Shown here in pieces: positions 7,232-11,758 of a stretch of 11,758 nucleotides of DNA. This DNA comes from Xanthobacteraceae bacterium. GTDB taxonomy: Bacteria; Pseudomonadota; Alphaproteobacteria; Rhizobiales; Xanthobacteraceae. The position numbers and the translations under genes are program-made. Position 1 is the stretch's first letter, and each line of letters starts with the position of its first letter. The stretch lies in NCBI GenBank assembly GCA_030043175.1, contig JASHYD010000442.1, forward strand, positions 1 to 11,758. The letters run 5' to 3'. The notes under the pieces were generated by a model. The model saw only the letters and a program-made list of their open reading frames with translations. It made no database searches and had not been told where the DNA came from.

Positions 7232-8200
7232 TCACTCCACGCGAACCCCGATGCTGTGCGCGAGTTCGCCGATATGGACGTAATCTTCCTGCAGCATCTT
7301 CGCGACTTCGGCCTGAGTGCTGCTTGCGCCCTCGACGCCCTGTTCGGCAAATTCCTTTTTGACCTCCGGCAGGGTGACGGCCTTGACGATGGCGGCGTTG
7401 AGCTTGTCGATGATCAGTTGCGGCGTGCCGTTGGGCACGTAGATGCCCGCCCAGCCGACCGAGTTGTAACCCGGGTAGCCGGATTCGGCGATTGTCGGCA
7501 CATCCGGCAGCGCCGACAGGCGCGTGGTTCCGCCGGTGGCGAGCGCGCGCAGCTTTCCGCTGCGCACGTGCGGCAGGCGGCCCGCGATGGGCGCCATAGT
7601 CCACTGCGAGTCGTTGTTGACCACCGCTTCGATCGCGGGGCCGCCGCCCGGATAGTGAACCACGACCGGCTTTACGCCGGCCATGGCGATGAATATCTCG
7701 CCCGCGAAGTGGCCGGCGGTGCCGGCCCCGGCCGTCGACATCTTGAGCTTCCCGGGATTGGCCTTCATCAGGGCGACTAGCTCTTCGACATTGTGAGCCG
7801 GCAATGACGGATTGACTGCGAGCAGCGTCGGGCTGATCGCGAAACGGCCGACCGGCGTGAGATCGTGCAACGGGTCGAACGATACTTTCTTGATGTGCGG
7901 GAGGATCGCCAGCGTCCCGGCGCCGCCGTAAACGATGGTGTAACCGTCCGGCGCGGATGTGATTGCCTTGTGTAGCCCCGGCTCGCCGAAAATGTTCTCA
8001 ATCTCGATCGGCTGGCCAAGCAGAGGAGCCATGCCTTTGGCGATAATGCGCGCCTGGATATCCGTCGCCGACCCCACCACCTCGGTGGCGATGAAATGGA
8101 TCGGCTTCGTCGGATAGTCCTGCTGTGCGCGGGCGAGCGTTGTGGTTGCGGCGAGCCCTGCGAACGCCAGTGCGGTTGCCCTCGTGGACAGATGCCTCAT
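7232..8200 (-). CDS. Tripartite tricarboxylate transporter substrate-binding protein (Bug/TctC family), copy 2
   Basis: This 322-residue periplasmic binding protein should capture a small carboxylate or similar ligand for a TctA/TctB-type membrane carrier. A signal peptide covers residues 1-25, ending ARA before QQDYPTKPI. The family blocks are all present: YPTKPI, the STAGAGTAGHFAGE ligand loop, VVHYPGGGPA, GKLRALA and LPDVPTIAESGYPGY. The frame is open to 8482, but ATG 8200 is preferred: GGGAGGG lies just upstream and the signal peptide starts there. It lies downstream of its paralogue at 8364-9344 with 163 bp between, probably in one transcript. The first ligand loop reads EVVGSATD where family members usually have a GG-x-x-D motif, a shared peculiarity of both copies. 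No TctA or TctB gene is in the window. Confidence 0.9.
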   Translation of the reverse strand: MRHLSTRATALAFAGLAATTTLARAQQDYPTKPIHFIATEVVGSATDIQARIIAKGMAPLLGQPIEIENIFGEPGLHKAITSAPDGYTIVYGGAGTLAILPHIKKVSFDPLHDLTPVGRFAISPTLLAVNPSLPAHNVEELVALMKANPGKLKMSTAGAGTAGHFAGEIFIAMAGVKPVVVHYPGGGPAIEAVVNNDSQWTMAPIAGRLPHVRSGKLRALATGGTTRLSALPDVPTIAESGYPGYNSVGWAGIYVPNGTPQLIIDKLNAAIVKAVTLPEVKKEFAEQGVEGASSTQAEVAKMLQEDYVHIGELAHSIGVRVE

Positions 8201-8235
8201 TTGTCTCGACCCTCCCGATAAGTTCTCGCGCGGTA

Positions 8236-8270
8236 TTGTAGCGTGGATGGAGCGAAACGGCATCCGGGAC
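8236..8270. repeat. Degenerate rhizobial-type intergenic repeat
   Basis: Between the two binding-protein genes the stretch around GTAGCGTGGATGGAGCGAAA, closing with CATCC, has GGATG (8245-8249) paired with CATCC (8261-8265). It resembles the short palindromic intergenic repeats common in Bradyrhizobium genomes (GTAGGGTGGAT...GCGAAGC type). The resemblance is from memory and the copy is imperfect. Confidence 0.3.
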
Positions 8271-8363
8271 AGGATGCGCCTTGAGGCACGGCCCTCCCGC
8301 TGTCGCTGGCGTTGATCCGCCATGTGGATCGATCGAGGCGTCTGAGCGAACGCCCCATGCGCC

Positions 8364-9344
8364 TCAATCCACACTGACGCCGAGGCGCTTTGCCAGCTCG
8401 CCGAAGCGCGCATAGTCGTCTTGCACCATTTTGGCCATTTCGCCCTGGGTGCTGCTTGCCGGCTCGGTGCCTTGTGCCGCAAATTGCGCCTTCACGTCCT
8501 GGAGAGTGACGACCCTCGCGATCGTCGCCGCCAGCTTGTCGATGATCGGCTGCGGCGTGCCGTTCGGTACGAAGATGCCCCCCCAGCCGACCGCGTCGAA
8601 GCCCGGATAGCCGGATTCGGCGACGGTCGGCACGTCGGGCAACAGCGACAGACGCGACGTGCCACCGATCGCGAGCGCGCGGAGCTTTCCGGCGCGCACA
8701 TGCGGCATGCGGCCCGCGATCGGCGCCGTGGTCCACTGGGAATCGTTGTCGACCACAGCCTCAATCGCCGGACCGCCGCCGTTATAGTGAACCACCACGG
8801 GCTTGATGCCGGCCATCGCGATGAACATTTCGCCGGCGAAATGTCCGGCCGTTCCGGCCCCGGCTGTCGACATTCGGATCTTGTCAGGGTTGGCTTTAAT
8901 CAGGGCGACCAATTCCTGCAGGGTGGTGACAGGCAGCGAGGGATTGCTGGCGATAAGCGTCGGTTGAATGACGAAGCGCGCGACTGGCGTCAGATCCTTG
9001 GTGGGATCGAATGAGACCTTCCTCACGTGCGGCAGAAGCGGGAGATTGCCGGAGGACCCGTAGATCAGCGTGTAGCCGTCGGCTGGAGATTTCATCCCCC
9101 TCTCAACGCCCGCCTCAAGGAAAAGATTTTCGTAAGCGACCGGCTGGCCGAGCGCCTCGCCGAGCCGCTGTCCGATGATTCGCGATAAGAGGTCGGCCGC
9201 CGAACCCACTACTTCCGGAACGATGATGCGGATCGGCTTTGTCGGGTAATTCTCCTCGGCAGCTGTCGGTGGCCCGGAGAGCGTGAGTGTCAGGACCGCC
9301 AACGCGGCGGCCGCCCAGGAGCCAATCATCAATCGACGTTTCAT
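8364..9344 (-). CDS. Tripartite tricarboxylate transporter substrate-binding protein (Bug/TctC family), copy 1
   Basis: This 326-residue protein is the promoter-proximal member of a tandem pair. It starts with MKRRL and a long hydrophobic signal segment (residues 6-23), with likely cleavage after TAA near residue 29, followed by YPTKPIRIIVPEVVGSAADLL. The Bug-family blocks STAGAGTAGHFAGE, VVHYNGGGPA, KLRALAIGG and LPDVPTVAESGYPGF are intact. GGAGGGGG lies nine bases before the ATG, so the start is firm. By eye about three quarters of residues in the central region (roughly 120-270) match copy 2, which points to a local duplication. The more divergent N-terminal lobe and first ligand loop may reflect different ligands. 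Bug proteins often exist in large excess over TctAB carriers, so the absence of a carrier gene here is not unusual. Confidence 0.92.
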   Translation of the reverse strand: MKRRLMIGSWAAAALAVLTLTLSGPPTAAEENYPTKPIRIIVPEVVGSAADLLSRIIGQRLGEALGQPVAYENLFLEAGVERGMKSPADGYTLIYGSSGNLPLLPHVRKVSFDPTKDLTPVARFVIQPTLIASNPSLPVTTLQELVALIKANPDKIRMSTAGAGTAGHFAGEMFIAMAGIKPVVVHYNGGGPAIEAVVDNDSQWTTAPIAGRMPHVRAGKLRALAIGGTSRLSLLPDVPTVAESGYPGFDAVGWGGIFVPNGTPQPIIDKLAATIARVVTLQDVKAQFAAQGTEPASSTQGEMAKMVQDDYARFGELAKRLGVSVD

Positions 9345-9402
9345 AGGGACTCACCCCCTCCGATCTGCGCTACAGTAGATGTCTTCCCATAACGTTGAGC
9401 GA

Positions 9403-9426
9403 ATCTCTCCCCCGGTAGGGAGAGAT
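9403..9426. promoter_or_regulatory. Perfect 9-bp-arm palindrome upstream of the binding-protein genes
   Basis: ATCTCTCCC (9403-9411) and GGGAGAGAT (9418-9426) form a perfect inverted repeat around a six-base centre, 58 bases before the ATG of the first binding-protein gene. On the minus strand no T-run follows it, so it is not a terminator. It could be an operator for a dimeric regulator or a leader hairpin. I could not identify a good sigma-70 promoter next to it. Confidence 0.4.
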
Positions 9427-9482
9427 GAATAGGTCTATCCATATTGACCTTGTTGAATTAATCCACTCAGATTGAGTTTCGA

Positions 9483-9749
9483 TCAGCATCGGGTCATCAA
9501 TCTGGGCGCTAGCCTCTCCGGCAGTTCCGCTTGCGCTTCGGCGCCGAGGCTCGGCCGGTGGATTCCAAAGCTACGCCAGTTCGAGATATCTGCCTCGTTA
9601 TCCGCACGCGGACCGATCCATGAGCTTTCAAGCGGCCCGTGCCAATCGAGGGATTCGTCCAAGCGGCCCGTCGTGACCTCGCTGGACGGCCCGGTGCAGA
9701 TTACGCTAGCCGAGTCGCCTTTGCATACCACTATCGGCGTCGACGGCAT
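9483..9749 (-). CDS. Possible small hypothetical protein behind a terminator/attenuator
   Basis: The 88-residue product is not recognised. It is acidic in its middle, has tryptophans spaced through it, and has no signal peptide or membrane span. About three quarters of third codon positions are G or C. The ATG directly follows the T-run of an intrinsic terminator (9750-9755), so it has no Shine-Dalgarno sequence; it would be translated leaderless, from a later start, or not at all. It points at the binding-protein genes with 138 bp between. The opposite strand (9472-9903) is also open with similar composition, so the choice of strand is uncertain. Confidence 0.25.
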   Translation of the reverse strand: MPSTPIVVCKGDSASVICTGPSSEVTTGRLDESLDWHGPLESSWIGPRADNEADISNWRSFGIHRPSLGAEAQAELPERLAPRLMTRC

Positions 9750-9779
9750 AAAAAACCCACCGCGGGCGCCCCCGGTGGG
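9750..9779 (-). terminator. Intrinsic (rho-independent) terminator, minus strand
   Basis: Read on the minus strand, CCCACCG (9779-9773) pairs with CGGTGGG (9762-9756) around a ten-base G/C-rich loop, and six T follow at once (9755-9750). The loop itself is G/C rich and may extend the stem. It is the clearest terminator in the window. Confidence 0.75.
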
Positions 9780-9782
9780 GAT

Positions 9783-9845
9783 CTACGGCACCCTCAGCCT
9801 GGTCGAGATCCACTTGTGCGCCCGTTGTCGGGAGCGGCCGGGCAT
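9783..9845 (-). CDS. Possible 20-residue Arg-rich leader peptide before the terminator
   Basis: A minus-strand ATG at 9845 preceded by GGAGGAGA opens a 20-codon frame that ends at TAG 9785-9783, three bases before the terminator stem. The peptide has five arginines plus Lys, His and Trp (it contains GRSRQRAHKW). Short ORF, stop, terminator, then a further ORF is the layout of a transcription attenuator. The Shine-Dalgarno spacing of about three to six bases is short. I see no alternative antiterminator pairing, so the role is speculative. Confidence 0.2.
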   Translation of the reverse strand: MPGRSRQRAHKWISTRLRVP

Positions 9846-9903
9846 TCTCCTCCGAGGGCCCGCTTGCCGATCTGCCCCTGGGCTTTACAGGGCTCGTGAA
9901 TAG

Positions 9904-9935
9904 CGCATAACGATTTTAACGTTTCCCGTTATGCG
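9904..9935. repeat. 9-bp inverted repeat with 14-bp centre, recombination-site-like
   Basis: CGCATAACG (9904-9912) and CGTTATGCG (9927-9935) are perfect inverted copies around an AT-rich 14-base centre (attttaacgtttcc). The size and symmetry fit a tyrosine-recombinase core site or a mobile-element end; a regulator site is also possible. No integrase gene is in the window. Confidence 0.45.
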
Positions 9936-10126
9936 AGGGCGCCCCAAGTATGATAGGGGCTTGCTGGTGCGATGCAACGCGTACCACATAGCTCTTGCGG
10001 TATCTACCTCTTGCCTGTACTCCTGCCCTCTCTGCGGATAGAGCGGGAACACAAACGGGGTGAGGCCGCATCGGTCAGACGCCCATCCAATCAAAGCAGT
10101 TCGCTCGTACCGATTAATTCATACTA

Positions 10127-10148
10127 GAGCATTTTGCGGAAAGGTTGA
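10127..10148 (+). repeat. Left terminal inverted repeat of the IS630-type element
   Basis: 22 bp starting GAGCATTTTGCGG, preceded by the TA target dinucleotide. It differs from the right repeat at three positions (one G/A, then an adjacent pair). Confidence 0.85.
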
Positions 10149-10214
10149 ATCTGGGATTCACACGAATCGCGGACTGTGATTCAAGCTGCCCACCGGACAA
10201 GGGCGCCAGCATGA

Positions 10215-10418
10215 ATGGGCAAGCCATATTCGGAGGACCCGCGGCATAACGTAGTTCATGCCATCGAGGCCGGCAAGGCGGCGGCTCGTTCAATCGACAG
10301 CTTATGGGAGATCATCGGTTCGTGCCTCACCGATTTCTCACCGAGCGAATGTGCCGCATACCTCGCCAATGCCGGATACGGTCGCAGAGATGGTCAACCT
10401 TATCGTAAAATGCTCTAA
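10215..10418 (+). pseudogene. Internally deleted IS630 family transposase (N- and C-terminal ends fused in frame)
   Basis: The 67-residue frame begins MGKPYSEDPRHNVVHAIEAG, the usual first helix of IS630 transposases (MGKPYSxDLRxRVV), and then passes directly into KAAARSIDSLWEIIGSCL and FSPSECAAYLANAGY. That is the C-terminal tail of the same family, which normally follows the DDE domain some 250-300 residues later. The junction lies near residues 20-21. The helix-turn-helix and the whole catalytic DDE domain are missing, so it is catalytically dead. The reading frame has no stop until the TAA that uses the TA target base pair just outside the element. No strong ribosome binding site is present. 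Confidence 0.8.
10394..10415 (-). repeat. Right terminal inverted repeat of the IS630-type element
   Basis: 22 bp that, read inward on the minus strand, start GAGCATTTTACG and are followed outward by the TA duplication. The last codons of the fused transposase frame lie inside it. Confidence 0.85.
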
Positions 10419-10914
10419 TATCCAGTTGCGTGCGGCCGCCCCGCCGTAACGGCAGTGGCACCCGGCCGATGGGGGAAGACTCCACGGGCCGGGCCCACGC
10501 ACGGCCCTGTGTGGAAGGTTAATACCGCGCGCCCCAGCAGACTAACACGAGGCTGCTAGCGGCGGCATGAACCTTTGTCCATGTGAACGAACCCAGCTGA
10601 CGGCCTACACAGGCTCAGGCGAAATGGGGCCTCCGCGGACCCTACGGCAGATTGCCACGGCACAGCAAACACGCGCTTGCCTCAAGGCGTCGCTGTGTCG
10701 ACCTTTCTTATTAATCCTTAGTAATATCTTAAATGTCGTAATATATTAATTCTAAGACATGATATTAATTTCGGTAATGTAGAATGTTGCGGAACAACTC
10801 TATGTTACTACTTTATAACAGTTAGATAAATTCGAGATAATCCGCTGGAATCAAACCTCCCAAAACGATCGATGCTAAATTTGTGGATGAGCTTCTTAAG
10901 TAGGAGGCAATCTC

Positions 10915-10971
10915 ATGAACCCACTGCTCGAGCGATCTACCGCTATTGAGCGTTATGTCTCCTCCATTTGA
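10915..10971 (+). CDS. 18-residue ORF with an ideal ribosome binding site; truncated gene or leader peptide
   Basis: AGGAGG at 10902-10907 stands seven bases before ATG 10915, the best Shine-Dalgarno in the window, yet the frame ends after MNPLLERSTAIERYVSSI. In an overlapping frame a second ORF (ATG at 10979) continues for about 23 codons. It could be the start of a gene cut short by a frameshift or deletion, or a leader peptide. I do not recognise the peptide. Confidence 0.3.
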   Translation: MNPLLERSTAIERYVSSI

Positions 10972-11008
10972 GCCACGTATGTCGTCTTACGCCGCAGGTG
11001 TTATCTTT

Positions 11009-11037
11009 ACGAGGAATAAAATATTTATTCTCTTCGT
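11009..11037. repeat. Near-perfect AT-rich inverted repeat
   Basis: ACGAGGAATAAA (11009-11020) and TTTATTCTCTTCGT (11024-11037) pair around a three-base centre, with one small bulge. It lacks the G/C stem of a terminator. It may be a regulator binding site or the closing hairpin of a small RNA. Confidence 0.4.
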
Positions 11038-11304
11038 AGCGCCTTATTAGAATGAGACTGGAAACTGCCTCCTTTTGATCAATGCTAAAGCGAGATCTGT
11101 CGTATGGAAGGCTCTTCTTACGGCAGGGGTCTCATGACTAGTACATCGATTCCCTGGCACTGATCCTATACTCGCGATGCGCGAGGATTCAGTTTTTCGC
11201 CATGCCATGTAAGCTGACGGTTGATTCGGCAGCATGGATAAAAAGTCATGGCGGGATGGCGGCGACCGATTGAATTGGCGGTGAACGACGTGGAAGTAGC
11301 GGCG

Positions 11305-11758
11305 TTGAAGGAGATCAGCAAAGTTCGTTTCTTGTCAACCTAGGTCTGCTCTCGTTGTTCGCGGGTCCGGTCATGGCTGCGGATCTTCCCGTGGGATCCG
11401 AGCGCGCCCCAGCCGCTTTGTTCGAACAGGCTGCCAAAGTAACCCGATGGGACGGCCCTGCTCCTCGGAGGTCAGCTCGGCTGCAATTATCAGGTCTCGA
11501 CGTGGGTGTTCGGAATTCAAGGCGACACGGCCTGGTCAAACCTCTCGGGAACGCATGCCGATCAGGTCAACGTCGGGCTCACTGACGAGACGAAAATCGA
11601 TTTGCTTTCCTCGCTGACAGCCCGCTTCGGATACGCTTGGGGTCGCCTGCTCGCTTACGGGAAAGCCGGCGGCGCCTGGACACACGAGAACTACAACATC
11701 CAATTTGCCGATACTGCGACATTCGCGTCAGCGAGCGACACGCGTAGCGGTTGGACGG
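11305..11758 (+). pseudogene. Outer membrane beta-barrel (Omp25/porin family) gene, frameshifted and cut by the window edge
   Basis: From 11464 on, one frame reads LGGQLGCNYQVSTWVFGIQG and then GRLLAYGKAGGAWTHENYN, the alternating strands and GYAWGR/YGKAGGAW signatures of the small Omp25-like porins abundant in Bradyrhizobium. This frame is closed upstream by TAA at about 11440. The signal peptide (NLGLLSLFAGPVMAADLPV, about 11337-11391) lies in a second frame. The start-like segment before it (TTG AAG GAG at 11305, LKEISKVRFL) is back in the first frame, so two compensating shifts separate the parts. Between AADLPV and LGGQ there are only about 25 codons, so the usual first strand pair (WTGFYVG...) is missing or unrecognisable. 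I infer a decayed gene; sequencing error could explain the shifts but not the missing strands. Confidence 0.6.

Larger units (their letters stand above)
10127..10415 (+). mobile_element. IS630-type miniature element with terminal inverted repeats and TA duplication
   Basis: The ends are 22-bp inverted repeats (10127-10148 and 10394-10415) that match at 19 of 22 positions, both beginning GAGCATTTT when read inward. The element is flanked by TA on each side (10125-10126 and 10416-10417), the target duplication of IS630/Tc1 elements. At 289 bp it is far shorter than a full IS630 (about 1 kb). Several GATTC/GAATC copies lie inside the left end and may be transposase contact sites. Inside is an intact fusion of the two ends of the transposase gene. 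It cannot move by itself, but a related full-length transposase could move it. Confidence 0.85.
10419..11304. other. Gene-poor stretch with an AT-rich block (about 10700-11070)
   Basis: No convincing gene is seen. The left part (10430-10560) is G/C rich and holds a stem GGGCCG (10486-10491) with CGGCCC (10502-10507), extended by CCAC/GTGG and without a T-run. From about 10700 the base composition changes sharply to AT-rich, unlike the rest of the window. This block holds a very short ORF with a perfect Shine-Dalgarno and a near-palindrome, both listed separately. A minus-strand frame at 11047-11235 (62 residues) has no codon bias and no recognisable domain. TGTTA and TAACA (10803-10807, 10816-10820) form another small inverted repeat. 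The block looks like acquired or degraded DNA. Confidence 0.5.

Noticed and set aside
10840..10884. Sequence resembling part of a nod box (ATCC...AAACGATCGAT)
   Set aside because: Only about 14 of 22 bases of the conserved right half match, the spacing to the left half is about three bases short, and no nod gene follows.
11171..11197. CTCGCG/CGCGAG hairpin followed by TTTTT
   Set aside because: The stem is only six base pairs, the T-run is separated by seven bases, and no gene ends just upstream, so it is not a supported terminator.
11210..11222. AAGCTGACGG, reminiscent of one half of a tts box
   Set aside because: The adjoining TCGAAAGCT part is absent and no type III secretion gene is nearby.
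1..11758. CRISPR array, tRNA or rRNA genes
   Set aside because: No regularly spaced direct repeats and no cloverleaf or rRNA signature were seen when reading both strands.

Overview
The window looks like chromosomal DNA of a high-GC alphaproteobacterium, most likely Bradyrhizobium or a close relative in the Rhizobiales. The basis is strong G/C third-position bias, orphan tricarboxylate-type binding proteins in tandem, an Omp25-like porin fragment, IS630-type and IS200/IS605-type insertion remnants, and a small cysteine-rich exported protein of a style I associate with Bradyrhizobium. The assignment is by eye, with no database support.

Layout. Positions 1-760 hold no recognised gene, only weak open frames. 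At 760-1074 (minus) lies a small exported protein with eight cysteines. A class I SAM methyltransferase follows on the plus strand (1336-1962). It converges on a two-gene ABC export/lipoprotein-release type operon on the minus strand: ATPase 3266-4012 then MacB/FtsX-type permease 2151-3269, with ATGA overlap. A glutathione S-transferase-like gene (4464-5141, plus) comes next. The 717 bp after it carry two IS200/IS605-like hairpin ends. The second is a nested inverted repeat that runs into the ribosome binding site of a PLP-dependent aminotransferase (5859-7118, plus). Two tandem, strongly similar periplasmic binding proteins of the Bug/TctC family (8364-9344 and 7232-8200, both minus) converge on that aminotransferase.

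Beyond 9345 the window turns into accessory or decaying sequence. It contains a 9-bp-arm palindrome upstream of the binding proteins, a small minus-strand ORF (9483-9749) directly behind a strong intrinsic terminator (9750-9779) that itself follows a 20-codon Arg-rich mini-ORF, and a 9-bp-arm inverted repeat (9904-9935). A complete 289-bp IS630-type miniature element with TA duplications (10127-10415) encodes an in-frame N-terminus/C-terminus fusion of its lost transposase. Then come an AT-rich stretch (about 10700-11070) without a convincing gene and a frameshifted outer-membrane beta-barrel gene running off the right edge.

How the genes may work together: the two binding proteins probably capture small organic acids for a transporter encoded elsewhere, because no TctA/TctB partner is present. 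The aminotransferase could process an amino or keto acid, but a link to the binding proteins is inference from adjacency only. The ABC pair has no periplasmic adaptor beside it. I saw no CRISPR array, tRNA, rRNA or complete phage or defence system. The most unusual items are the IS630 micro-element with its fusion ORF, the mini-ORF/terminator/ORF arrangement at 9483-9845, and the nested hairpin overlapping the aminotransferase Shine-Dalgarno sequence.
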